Below, piece by piece: positions 11,641 to 23,165 of a DNA stretch of 64,000 bases. Made by a program: the position numbers and the translations under genes. Within the stretch, counting starts at the first letter, position 1, and each line of letters opens with the position of its first letter. This stretch comes from Episyrphus balteatus (lineage: Eukaryota > Arthropoda > Insecta > Diptera > Syrphidae). The notes below the pieces were generated by a model, which had not been told where the DNA came from, ran no database searches, and saw nothing but the letters and a program-made list of their open reading frames with translations. The stretch spans positions 82,646,867 to 82,710,866 of the forward strand of contig NC_079136.1 in assembly GCF_945859705.1 (NCBI RefSeq), read 5' to 3'.

Positions 11641-11865
11641 CACACTCGTCGGCTAACTGAAAAAATGTAACAAGAAGCGGAAAGAGCTACTTCGACCGCA
11701 GCGTTAAATGAGTAACAGGCATTTGAAGTTTGATCGTGGATCGATGCAACACACCGACTGTTTTTCATTTCTTTATCAACTTCTTTTTTTTTTTATCAAT
11801 TCTCACACATTCTCTATTTCATGACTTTTACGTAGCCAATCTAACAGAGATCAATTGATACTGTG

Positions 11866-13000
11866 TGGTGAGCTAAACGCTAGTATATTTCTTTAAACTT
11901 GAATCCTTATAAATGGATCTACTACCCCATGCTGTATGATGTGCGTTTGAAACTTTATACACGGATCTACTTCCCCATACTGTGTGGTGAGCGTTTAAAA
12001 GTATATTTCTATACTTGAATCCTTATAAATGGATCTACTACCCCATGCTGTATGATGTGCGTTTGAATTTTTCGAGGCTGTAACCGAAAAGATTGGGGTT
12101 CGGAGCTTCACTTATTATTTTAATTTCGAGGGGAAATTTACCGATTTTTAGAAAATTGAATTCCAAAAGTAATCCGAAGAATCTAGAGCAATCCTCGAGC
12201 GATTTCACAAATTTTTGATGGAAAATGACAGATGAAATTTCAGACTAGGGGGCACTTTTAATATTTCGGGTGACGGATGGCTGGGGGCCATGGAAATGGG
12301 CTTTAAAGTTCGGTGGTGAATTAGATGAATTTCTATACTTGAATCCTTATAAATGGATCTACTACCCCATGCTGTATGATGTGCGTTTGAATTTTTATAA
12401 ACGGATCTACTTCCCCATACTGTGTGGTGAGCGTTTAAAAGTTTATTTCTATACTTGAATCCTTATAAATGGATCTACTACCCCATGCTGTATGATGTGC
12501 GTTTGAATTTTTCGAGGCTGTAATCGAAAAGATTGGGGTTCGGAGCTTTACCTATTATTTTAATTTAGAGGGGAAATTTATCGATTTTTAGAAAATTGAA
12601 TTCCAAAAGTAATCCGAAGAATCTAGAGCAATCCTCGAGCGATTTCACAAATTTTTGATGGAAAATGACAGATGAAATTTCAGACTAGGGGGTACTTTTA
12701 ATGTTTCGGGTGACGGATGGCTGGGGGCTATGGAAATGGACTTTAAAGTTCAGTGGTGAATTTGGTGAATAAGGTGGTGAATTAGGTGAATTTCTATACT
12801 TGAATCCTTATAAATGGATGTACTACCATATGCTGTATGATGTGCGTTTGAAACTTTATAAACGGTTCTACTTCCCCATACTGTGTAGTGAGCGTTTAAA
12901 AACTTATTTCTTTAATCTCAAATCTTTATAATTGGATCTACTACCCCATGCTGTATGATGTGTGTTTAAAACTTCACAAACGGATCTACTTCAAAAACGA
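11866..13000. repeat. Satellite block 1 (118-bp family, disrupted)
   Basis: Units of the same 118-bp family as the main array appear here (TAAATGGATCTACTACCCC and CGGATCTACTTCCCCATAC half-units). They are interrupted twice by a 280-bp unrelated segment. Single bases have drifted relative to the main array. The final copy, near 12985, is cut short. Confidence 0.9.
12061..12800. repeat. 440-bp higher-order repeat, two copies
   Basis: The segment beginning GTTTGAATTTTTCGAGGCTG occurs at 12061 and 12501, exactly 440 bp apart, and runs about 280 bp to GGTGAATTAG. Each copy is followed by 118-bp-family units. The two copies differ at only a few bases, so a composite unit (foreign 280 bp plus satellite) has duplicated. 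Confidence 0.88.
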
Positions 13001-13618
13001 AAACGACTTAACAAATACAGAAAATTAATATAAAAGCCAAAACCTGGCTGGACGGAAATCATCCTAGGGCGGTTGTAACTCAATGGAAAGTTGAGGATGC
13101 AATTGTCTCAATCCTTGAAGTTCCTTATTGTGGTTGCAGTTTTTTGTGGGCGAAGTTTTTTTTGTTGTTTTTAATCCTGTTGTTGTGGTTCTGGATGTGA
13201 TGATTATGTTATTATACCTGTAAAGAAAAGAAAGAAATTATTGGTTCGTTCTCCGTTTGTTTTTTAAAAGTTTTTTTGTGATACTCTATCACATTGGCTC
13301 AATTTTTTAGTTTAATTTTTCGGAGAATTTTTCTCAAATTTTTTTTTTGAAAAATTCTTTAGTTTTCTCAAGAGAAAACTCGATGTCTGCTTTAACTATT
13401 ACCTCAGCAAAGAGATTCAGAATGTTTTTAGACTTGAGAAATGGGAATTTTCCTTCATCGCAGTTTTTTTTTATCCTCCTGTCCACGAACATTTGGTCAA
13501 CAAAATTCTTATAAAAACGACATCAATAAGTTCGTAGCAGCAGATCCAATCTTGGCCGAGCCTTTTTCCATTTTTGTCGACCAGGAATGACATTTTACGA
13601 ACCTATTGAAAAGAATCA
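13001..13618. other. Unassigned sequence between satellite block 1 and AT minisatellite
   Basis: The sequence is T-rich with no supported ORF. Part of it may belong to the retroelement remnants that follow, but I cannot show it. Confidence 0.4.
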
Positions 13619-13746
13619 TATTATATTAATTTGTAAATATTATATTATTTTATAAATATTATATTATTTTATAAATTATATTATTTTATAAATATTATAT
13701 TATTTTATAAATATTATATTATTTTATAAATATTATATTATTTGAA
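13619..13746. repeat. 19-bp AT minisatellite
   Basis: About six copies of a 19-bp unit (ATTTTATAAATATTATATT) with small length variants. Confidence 0.9.
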
Positions 13747-13769
13747 GAAAAATATTGTTCTCTTACCAT

Positions 13770-13925
13770 TACACACCTAAACGCCGCCTCCACAAGATTT
13801 TCTTCGAATTCTTGCGCCTCCACTGCAGTCGATATCTTTTGGAACTCATCAGCTTTGTTCTTTAAGTACACTTAGTTTTTCCTCTGCAAAACGTATGTCT
13901 GCCTGTGTAAGAAGTTTTGCCATAC
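13770..13925 (-). pseudogene. Possible retroelement gag N-terminal fragment
   Basis: On the minus strand an ATG near 13925 opens MAKLLTQADIRFAEEKLSVL. After a frameshift the sequence continues as KADEFQKISTAVEAQEFEEN. The charged, helical composition and the position next to BEL/Pao gag sequence suggest a gag N-terminus. The assignment is weak because no defining motif is visible. Confidence 0.35.
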
Positions 13926-14089
13926 CCGTTGTAGAGATTTCATAATTCGTTCATTATTTTCGCTTGATTTTCGAAAATAATATTTTCGTAGCTCTCAGAT
14001 GTTGGACAAGAATTCATTACGAAATTGCAAGTTGGTGGTTGTTGTTCCAAAAATATATTTTGTGCTCCAAAGTGAAAGTCATTTATTAT

Positions 14090-15170
14090 AATGTCGGTGT
14101 TGTCTCCTTGTTATTGCGATCTTGCAAGTTGGGATGCATTACGCTTTGTGAGTACGATGGATTCATCTGAATCATGGTCTGCGTCGGCGGCGTCATTATC
14201 GGCTTCCGTAATGTTTCAAGTATTTTTCCTAGTTTATTTTGTTTATGTTTTCATCATGTACAACATGTCTTTTAAAATCTCTCCACGACGTCTTACTGCC
14301 AGCATCGTCTGAGTCGCCTTTCTGTCGTTTAACTTTTCTGTCGCTTTCCATGTGTTTCCGTTGCATACCTTTCCCTTTCGTGCCTTGCGATCTTGCAAGT
14401 TGGGATGCATTACGCTTTGTGAGTACGATGGATTCATCTGAATCATGGTCTGCGTCGGCGGCGTCATTACCAGCTTCCGTAATGTTTGAAGTATTTTTCA
14501 TAGTTTATTTTGTTTATGTTTTCGTCATGTATAACGTTTCTTTTGAAGTCTTTCCATGACGCCTTACTGCCAGCATCGTCTGTGTCGCCTTTCTGTCGTT
14601 TAACTTTTCTGTCGCTTTCCATGTGTTTCCGTTTCATACCTTTCCCCTTCGTGCCTTGCGATCTTGCAAGTTGGGATGCATTACGCTTTGTGGGACGATG
14701 GATTCCTCTGAATCATCGTCTGCGTCGGCGGCGTCATTATCAGCTTCCGTAATGTTTCAAGTATTTTTCATAGTTTATTTTGTTTATGTTTTCATCATGT
14801 AAAACATGTCTTTTAAAATCTCTCCATGACGTCTTACTTCCAGCATCGTCTGAGTCGCCTTTCTGTCGTTTAACTTTTCTGTGTTTCCGTTGCATACCTT
14901 TCCCTTTCGTGCCTTGCGATCTTGCAAGTTGGGATGCATTACGCTTTGTGAGTACGATGGATTCATCAGAATCATGGTCTGCGTCGGCGGCGTCATTACC
15001 AGCTTCCGTAATGTTTGAAGTATTTTTCATAGTTTATTTTGTTTATGTTTTCATCATGTACAACATGTCTTTTAAAATCTTTCCATGACGTCTTACTGCC
15101 AGCATCGTCTGAATCGTCTTTCTGTCGTTCTTTTCTATCGCTCTCCATGTTCTTTCCTTTCCTTTTTTCG
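14090..15170 (-). pseudogene. BEL/Pao gag C-terminal segment in four tandem copies of about 271 bp
   Basis: The anchor GCGATCTTGCAAGTTGGGAT occurs at 14116, 14387, 14658 and 14916, spaced 271, 271 and 258 bp. In minus-strand translation each unit gives the same polar stretch (DRKVKRQKGDSDDAGSKTSW, DFKRHVVHDENINK). The last unit is continuous with the BEL/Pao gag at 15185 onward. Open frames appear on both strands because the unit is stop-poor; only the minus strand matches gag. The duplication is internal to the retroelement. Confidence 0.75.
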
Positions 15171-15174
15171 AGGA

Positions 15175-15985
15175 AGGCACAAACTTCCTTTACGGTGCGA
15201 AACTCTGAGGAACGAGCTTCTTCCCATTTACATGCTGTCTCTCCGTCCATTCTTGCGTGCAGGACATGCACAATGATCATGTCCCACCCATCAACGGGGA
15301 TGTCTTGCGCCTTTAGCTGTCGCAATGTCTCATGAGTTACATTCGCCATTCTCTGTAACTCGTTCGCTTTCGCCGGCCCTTTGAAGAACAGGGAGCCTGA
15401 AGAACTGCCTCAGCAATTCCCGACATGTGGCGTACTGTCGATGGTACATCTCATTCATCCGGTTCCAGGCTTCGATGTAGTTCAAAACGGTCAACTCTGA
15501 GGAACGAGCTTCTTCCCATTTACATGCTGTCTCTCCGTCCATTCTTGCGTGCAGGACATGCACATGGATCATGTCCCACCCATCAACGGGGATGTCTTGC
15601 GCCTTTAGCTGTCGCAATGTCTCATGAGTTACATTCGCCATTCTCTGTAACTCGTTCGCTTTCGCCGGCCCTTTGAAGAACAGGGAGCCTGAAGAACTGC
15701 CTCAGCAATTCCCGACATGTGGCGTACTGTCGATGGTACATCTCATTCATCCGGTTCCAGGCCTCGATGTAGTTCAAAACGGTCAACTGCCACTCGCCAA
15801 GAGCTCGTGCTGCCTTGCCTACCAAGGATTTTTTGAGGTAGGCGAACTTATAGGCTGGCTCGATGCGATCGTTGTTGTGAACCGCTGCCATAAATCTGTC
15901 CCGGAACTCTTGCCATTTCGTTATGGTTCCGTCAAATTCGCCCCATGTGTTCTTGACATCATTGTATTATTACCTGCTGAATAAT
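15175..15985 (-). pseudogene. BEL/Pao retrotransposon gag (DUF1759-type) with internal duplication
   Basis: Minus-strand order: NTWGEFDGTITKWQEFRDRF (about 15955), FMAAVHNNDRIEPAYKFAYL, KSLVGKAARALGEWQLTVLNY, EAWNRMNEMYHRQYATCREL, MANVTHETLRQLKAQDIPVD, GWDMIIVHVLHARMDGETAC. This is the DUF1759 core of BEL/Pao gag. A 292-bp part is present twice (see separate entry), so the frame is broken. Pol does not follow downstream; the 271-bp array does. The element is dead. Confidence 0.87.
15203..15786. repeat. 292-bp tandem duplication within gag
   Basis: Sequence starting CTCTGAGGAACGAGCTTCTT occurs at 15203 and 15495, 292 bp apart, and the copies differ by only a few bases through the gag core. 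The first copy runs straight into the second. Confidence 0.92.
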
Positions 15986-17440
15986 TTGATAAAGAAAAAG
16001 TTTAATTGTTTATTTGTTAAGTATCGGAAAAGAAAATGATGCACTTATGCGATTGAAAATAAATATTGGAAAAAACACGAGTTGCTCCTGCGACTTAGTT
16101 CTTTCGAATGAAATAAATTTGTTTTATTCTCCTGTTTCCTGCTATGAGCTTGCTGTCGCTCTTGCTCTTGTGTGATCGCTGCACATTCGCTCTTGCGTGT
16201 CAGTCACTTTTTCAATTTTCTTCTCCTTTCGCTGCACAAATGAGTGTGTTTTTCTTTTTGATCTATAAAACTCTCTTACCCTGCTCAAATTCTTGATGTA
16301 GAGTTTGCTACTGTCGCATCATGTTGAAACATGATTTGTGTGCATAGATAAAATTAAAAGTAAAAAGAAAAAAAACATTTTCGCTACTTACATATTGTGA
16401 GCACATAGTAAATATGAAAAATGTGCTGCCTGCTGTAATTACTTACTCATGTCGAGACATGATTCGTAGCACTTTTTTCGCAATTTTCGCTCGTTTTTTA
16501 CCGAGATTTTGCTCCTGCTGCGCTGCACTTTTTAAACACATTGCACTAATATTAATTGCAAGCACGCACATACATTTTTTTTGAGCAACGCGCTTGTACT
16601 GATCCGTCGCTGGTACAATATCAGGCTCGACCTGGACCAAATGTATCGTAGCACAGCGGAGGCAAATGGAAGTACAAATATTTCACCAGTAAAAATAAAA
16701 CACGTAAAAGAATTATAGTGGAAAATGTTATAAAAACTACTCCTTACTTTAAATCAAACGCTGAATTAATAATTGCAATGCTTATTTGGTTTTTTAAAAA
16801 AGAACTTTATTTAATAAACGAACTTAAATAATTACCTAAGCTACAATTCTACTTATTAAAGAACCGGTTTGGTCGAGGAGTATCTATGAACTGAACTGAA
16901 CATATCATCCACTTTCTGTCGATGGATGATTCGTCTGATGATCGTTGATCGATGCTATTCGTTCTCATAGGTATCATATTACCATGAGAACTGTTGAAGA
17001 TGATTATAGTTAATATAAACATCTGACGGATGTCATACTGTTGAAGATGATTATAGTTAATATAAGCATTTGACGGATGTCATATTTTCGTTAGATTTGA
17101 ATAACACTTGAAGATGATTCATATTGAATAAAATCGAAGTGTTAACTCGCTGCACAATAAAACCCTGCTTATTAAATCCAGCTTCCTTCACGAGTTTCAA
17201 ATTAGAACTGAACTTTCGTCAAATATAAAAACGAAACGAAAGCTACTCTTTCGTCAAGTTACATACAAAAAAGAATAAAAATATAGATTATAAATTATAG
17301 CATCGACTGCAGAGTTACCAGGCTCGTGCAGTTCGATACAAAGTAAGATAAAAATATAAATTATAAAGTATAGCATCGACTGCAGAGTCACCAAGCTCAT
17401 GCAGTTCGATACAATCATGTTGCGAAAATAGCATCGACAC
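15986..17440. other. Non-coding part of a BEL/Pao-related remnant, possible LTR
   Basis: No coding sequence is supported. It lies between two parts of a BEL/Pao gag (N-terminus at 17497-17802, core at 15175-15985), so it may be an LTR or leader inserted into the gene. Two short direct duplications are present: about 47 bp near 16990-17085 (TGAAGATGATTATAGTTAAT) and about 74 bp near 17285-17425 (AGCATCGACTGCAGAG). I could not identify paired LTR ends. Confidence 0.45.
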
Positions 17441-17496
17441 CTGAACAGCAAATTGTCTCTACTTTTCTTGCGGTTGCAAGTCTGTTCTCTTTCGTT

Positions 17497-17802
17497 TCAA
17501 GGCGGCAGAAGCCAAGAAATATCTCTCCTCAGGTGGAGAGAAAGATGGCAGAGCATCTTTCTCTCCACCTCAGCCATCATCAGCGGTTCGTTGGCTGATG
17601 ACAGCTGTCTTTCCGCTGTCTTCGCTTGCGCCCATGCATCGGCAAGCGCTTCCTGTCTGACCTCTATGCCCTCGATAGGAGTCTCGGCAAATCTCTCCTC
17701 TGTCGTGAAAGCCACCATGCGTTGTATCGCATGAATGGCCGCCTGCAGAGCATATTCTGCATTGCTGCTGTCCATTCTGTCCAATCTGTCCAATCTTTCC
17801 AA
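17497..17802 (-). pseudogene. BEL/Pao-like gag N-terminal fragment
   Basis: An open minus-strand frame of 101 codons starts MERLDRLDRMDSSNAEYALQ and includes AFTTEERFAETPIEGIEVRQ and EALADAWAQAKTAERQL. The predicted long amphipathic helix resembles the N-terminal coiled region of BEL/Pao gag. It is in the same orientation as the gag core 1.5 kb downstream and is likely part of the same element. Family assignment rests on context more than on a diagnostic motif. Confidence 0.55.
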
Positions 17803-17823
17803 TTTATTTCTAAAATAAATTAA

Positions 17824-18187
17824 ATAATAAAAACAGCATTCATACCTGAAATTGTCATAGGTCTAACAAAGATATCTAGGAGAATCGAACCAGAGAATGA
17901 AGCGCCACTCAGCCCGGCTCAGCCTTTCGTCCACGACTCATCCCTGTTAACTGAGAGAATCGCTTTTTGATTTCAGATATGAACACGTACTGAGGACCCA
18001 CCAACTCCAACTCGACTCAATCCTGTTAAAAATTAAAAATAAAATAATAATAAAAGAATATATGATTCGTGTGTGTTTGCTGTATTGTTGTTGTAGGTTT
18101 CAGCCACATTGGCTATTCTGTCCACTTGCAAGTTTTCTTTCCAAGCTTATGGCAACTATGCATAATTAAATGCTTTTATTTCAAAAA
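17824..18187. other. Unassigned sequence before the main satellite
   Basis: I see no ORF and no repeat structure here. It may be retroelement leader sequence. Confidence 0.4.
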
Positions 18188-21100
18188 AGTATATTTCTTT
18201 ACTTGAATCCATATAAATGGATCTACTACCCCATGCTGTATGATGTGCGTTTGGAAATTTATAAACGGATCTACTCCCCCATACTGTGTGGTGAGCGTTT
18301 AAAAGTATATTTCCTTAAACTTAAATCCTTATAAATGGATCTACTACCCCATGCTGTATGATGTGCGTTTAAAAATTTATAAACGGATCTACTTCCCCAT
18401 ACTGTGTGGTGAGCGTTTAAAAGTATATTTCCTTAAACTTAAATCCTTATAAATGGATCTACTACCCCATGCTGTATGATGTGCGTTTGAACATTTATAA
18501 ACGGATCTACTCCCCCATACTGTGTGGTGAGCGTTTAAAAGTATATTTCTATACTTGAATCCTTATAAATGGATCTACTACCCCATGCTGTATGATGTGC
18601 GTTTAAAAATTTATAAACGGATCTACTTCCCCATACTGTGTGGTGAGCGTTTAAAAGTATATTTCCTTAAACTTAAATCCTTATAAATGGATCTACTACC
18701 CAATGCTGTATGATGTGTGTTTAAAACTTTATAAACGGATCTACTTCCCCATACTGTGTGGTGAGCGTTTAAAAGTATATTTCCTTAAACTTAAATCCTT
18801 ATAAATGGATCTACTACCCCATGCTGTATGATGTGTGTTTAAAACTTTATAAACGGATCTACTTCCCCATACTGTGTGGTGAGCGTTTAAAAGTATATTT
18901 CCTTAAACTTAAATCCTTATAAATGGATCTACTACCCCATGCTGTATGATGTGCGTTTAAAACTTTATAAACGGATCTACTTCCCCATACTGTGTGGTGA
19001 GCGTTTAAAAGTATATTTCCTTAAACTTAAATCCTTATAAATGGATCTACTACCCCATGCTGTATGATGTGCGTTTGAAACTTTATAAACGGATCTACTT
19101 CCCCATACTGTGTGGTGAGCGTTTAAAAGTATATTTCCTTAAACTTAAATCCTTATAAATGGATCTTCTACCCCATGCTGTATGATGTGTGTTTAAAACT
19201 TTATAAACGGATCTACTTCCCCATATTGTGTGGTGAGCGTTTAAAAGTATATTTCCTTAAACTTAAATCCTTATAAATGGATCTACTACCCCATGCTGTA
19301 TGATGTGTGTTTAAAACTTTATAAACGGATCTACTTCCCCATATTGTGTGGTGAGCGTTTAAAAGTATATTTCCTTAAACTTAAATCCTTATAAATTTAT
19401 CTACTACCCCATGCTGTATGATGTGCGTTTAAAACTTTATAAACGGATCTACTTCCCCATACTGTGTGGTGAGCGTTTAAAAGTATATTTCCTTAAACTT
19501 AAATCCTTATAAATGGATCTACTACCCCATGCTGTATGATGTGCGTTTGAAAATTTATAAACGGATCTACTCCCCCATACTGTGTGGTGAGCGTTTAAAA
19601 GTATATTTCCTTAAACTTAAATCCTTATAAATGGATCTACTACCCCATGCTGTATGATGTGCGTTTAAAACTTTATAAACGGATCTACTTCCCCATACTG
19701 TGTGGTGAGCGTTTAAAAGTATATTTCCTTAAACTTAAATCCTTATAAATGGATCTACTACCCCATGCTGTATGATGTGCGTTTGAACATTTATAAAAGG
19801 ATCTACTCCCCCATACTGTGTGGTGAGCGTTTTAAAGTATATTTCCTTAAACTTAAATCCTTATAAATGGATCTACTACCCCATGCTGTATGATGTGTGT
19901 TTAAAACTTTATAAACGGATCTACTTCCCCATACTGTGTGGTGAGCGTTTAAAAGTATATTTCCTTAAACTTAAATCCTTATAAATGGATCTACTACCCC
20001 ATGCTGTATGATGTGCGTTTAAAAATTTATAAACGGATCTACTTCCCCATACTGTGTGGTGAGCGTTTAAAGTATATTTCCTTAAACTTAAATCCTTATA
20101 AATGGATCTACTACCCCATGCTGTATGATGTGCGTTTAAAACTTTATAAACGGATCTACTTCCCCATACTGTGTGGTGAGCGTTTAAAAGTATATTTCCT
20201 TAAACTTAAATCCTTATAAATGGATCTACTACCCCATGCTGTATGATGTGTGTTTAAAACTTTATAAACGGATCTACTTCCCCATATTGTGTGGTGAGCG
20301 TTTAAAAGTATATTTTCTTAAACTTAAATCCTTATAAATGGATCTACTACCCCATGCTGTATGATGTGCGTTTAAAACTTTATAAACGGATCTACTTCCC
20401 CATACTGTGTGGTGAGCGTTTAAAAGTATATTTCCTTAAACTTAAATCCTTATAAATGGATCTACTACCCCATGCTGTATGATGTGCGTTTGAACATTTA
20501 TAAAAGGATCTACTCCCCCATACTGTGTGGTGAGCGTTTTAAAGTATATTTCCTTAAACTTAAATCCTTATAAATGGATCTACTACCCCATGCTGTATGA
20601 TGTGTGTTTAAAACTTTATAAACGGATCTACTTCCCCATACTGTGTGGTGAGCGTTTAAAAGTATATTTCCTTAAACTTAAATCCTTATAAATGGATCTA
20701 CTACCCCATGCTGTATGATGTGCGTTTGAAAATTTATAAACGGATCTACTCCCCCATACTGTGTGGTGAGCGTTTAAAAGTATATTTCCTTAAACTTAAA
20801 TCCTTATAAATGGATCTACTACCCCATGCTGTATGATGTGCGTTTAAAAATTTATAAACGGATCTACTTCCCCATACTGTGTGGTGAGCGTTTAAAAGTA
20901 TATTTCCTTAAACTTAAATCCTTATAAATGGATCTACTACCCCATGCTGTATGATGTGCGTTTGAACATTTATAAAAGGATCTACTCCCCCATACTGTGT
21001 GGTGAGCGTTTTAAAGTATATTTCCTTAAACTTAAATCCTTATAAATGGATCTACTACCCCATGCTGTATGATGTGTGTTTAAAACTTTATAAACGGATC

Positions 21101-22425
21101 TACTTCCCCATACTGTGTGGTGAGCGTTTAAAAGTATATTTCCTTAAACTTAAATCCTTATAAATGGATCTACTACCCCATGCTGTATGATGTGCGTTTG
21201 AAAATTTATAAACGGATCTACTTCCCCATACTGTGTGGTGAGCGTTTAAAAGTATATTTCCTTAAACTTAAATCCTTATAAATGGATCTACTACCCCATG
21301 CTGTATGATGTGCGTTTGAACATTTATAAACGGATCTACTCCCCCATACTGTGTGGTGAGCGTTTAAAAGTTTATTTCTATACTTGAATCCTTATAAATG
21401 GATCTACTACCCCATGCTGTATGATGTGCGTTTAAAACTTTATAAACGGATCTACTTCCCCATACTGTGTGGTGAGCGTTTAAAAGTATATTTCCTTAAA
21501 CTTAAATCCTTATAAATGGATCTACTACCCCATGCTGTATGATGTGCGTTTAAAACTTTATAAACGGATCTACTTCCCCATACTGTGTGGTGAGCGTTTA
21601 AAAGTATATTTCCTTAAACTTAAATCCTTATAAATGGATCTACTACCCCATGCTGTATGATGTGCGTTTGAAACTTTATAAACGGATCTACTTCCCCATA
21701 CTGTGTGGTGAGCGTTTAAAAGTATATTTCCTTAAACTTAAATCCTTATAAATGGATCTACTACCCCATGCTGTATGATGTGCGTTTGAACATTTATAAA
21801 AGGATCTACTCCCCCATACTGTGTGGTGAGCGTTTTAAAGTATATTTCCTTAAACTTAAATCTTTATAATTGGATCTACTACCCCATGCTGTATGATGTG
21901 TGTTTAAAACTTTATAAACGGATCTACTTCCCCATACTGTGTGGTGAGCGTTTAAAAGTATATTTCCTTAAACTTAAATCTTTATAAATGGATCTACTAC
22001 CCCATGCTGTATGATGTGCGTTTGAAAATTTATAAACGGATCTACTCCCCCATACTGTGTGGTGAGCGTTTAAAAGTATATTTCCTTAAACTTAAATCCT
22101 TATAAATGGATCTACTACCCCATGCTGTATGATGTGCGTTTAAAAATTTATAAACGGATCTACTTCCCCATACTGTGTGGTGAGCATTTAAAAGTATATT
22201 TCCTTAAACTTAAATCCTTATAAATGGATCTACTACCCCATGCTGTATGATGTGTGTTTAAAACTTTATAAACGGATCTACTTCCCCATACTGTGTGGTG
22301 AGCGTTTAAAAGTATATTTCCTTAAACTTAAATCCTTATAAATGGATCTACTACCCCATGCTGTATGATGTGCGTTTGAAAATTTATAAACGGATCTAGG
22401 TACTCCCCCATACTGTGTGGTGTAG
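18188..22425. repeat. 118-bp dimeric satellite array, about 36 copies
   Basis: The unit is 118 bp (for example starts at 18801, 18919, 19037). Each unit is two related half-repeats, 48 and 70 bp: ATAAATGGATCTACTACCCC... and ATAAACGGATCTACTTCCCC..., both followed by (G/A)TG(T/A)... and CGTTT(A/G)AA. Most copies are nearly identical. Variants (TCTACTCCCCC, GTTTGAACATT, AAAGGATC, AGCGTTTTAAAG) recur as blocks, for example at about 19785, 20489, 20961 and 21787, about 6, 4 and 7 units apart. This indicates higher-order multiplication. Because 118 is not a multiple of 3, the apparent small ORFs inside are not genes. Confidence 0.97.
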
Positions 22426-23088
22426 TAAGTTTTCCTAAGAGTAATGGAGTCCCGTCGTAGTTAGTGATTACCCAATCATATTTCGATGGGATAGTCAGCT
22501 TCAGTTTGATTGGACTCGATTTATTTAGTATAACGCAGTTAGCTATTGGAATTTTCAAATTATTAAAAACTTTATGGATATATTTAATATTGACTGCACG
22601 GGAGGATGTTGTTACGAATAAGGTGGAGAGTTTTTCGTTGCAATTTTTAATTTTTTGAATCCGTTTGTTCCAATCAATTAGAGTCCAAGTTTCTCCAAAG
22701 CGCTGAACAACAGAAGAGATAGCCGGACTTTCAATTGGTGCTTGATCTTCAGGACTACATCCAGGGTTTTTAGGTGAGGAATTGTTGTTAGTGATTATGT
22801 CTGATAAAGCTTTATTTTGAGTTGCACTGCACGCGGGTCGAATAAGGATGGGAGAAGGGGCAAGCACTGTAAGAGAAGAAGAACCTTGATGTTGGAGTTG
22901 AAGAAACTCATCGTGGAGTGATAAATTAGATGATGTGGAGGGTATATCGTCAGATGGGACATCATGAAGAGATATTGCTTCGTTGAATAATCGGATGCAG
23001 GAACATTTAATTTAATTAAAGTTCTCACTGCAGCTATTAATTCATTTGTCGTTGTAAGTTCAACGGCAAGACCCGCGATGTATTTAAC
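22426..23088 (-). pseudogene. Unrecognised ORF remnant embedded in the satellite
   Basis: A 660-bp non-satellite segment is bounded on both sides by 118-bp repeat sequence. On the minus strand it is mostly open with one or more frameshifts: AVRTLIKLNVPASDYSTK near 23020, then PSPILIRPACSATQNKAL and QRFGETWTLIDWNKRIQKI (from 22867), then SPIKLKLTIPSKYDWVITNY near 22475. The Pro/Ser-rich middle and the orientation (same as nearby retroelements) suggest a gag-like or transposon protein, but I do not recognise the family. Confidence 0.5.
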
Positions 23089-23165
23089 AGCGTATGATGT
23101 GCGTTTGAAAATTTATAAACGGATCTACTTCCCCATACTGTTGGGTGAGCGTTTAAAAGTAAGTA
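23089..23165. repeat. Detached 118-bp satellite unit
   Basis: One partial unit (GTATGATGTGCGTTTGAAAA to GAGCGTTTAAAAGTA) follows the inserted segment. It has one base change in the otherwise constant ACTGTGTGG motif. Confidence 0.9.

Noticed and set aside
14239..15088. Several ~100-codon + ORFs
   Set aside because: They are the complementary frames of the duplicated BEL/Pao gag, which is clearly coded on the minus strand.
20001..20219. 72-codon + ORF in the satellite
   Set aside because: Tandem-repeat reading frame; the unit length is not a multiple of 3, so it cannot be maintained as a protein.
18188..22425. Regular direct repeats that could be mistaken for a CRISPR array
   Set aside because: The 118-bp unit is continuous with no unique spacers and lies in a eukaryotic genome; it is a satellite.
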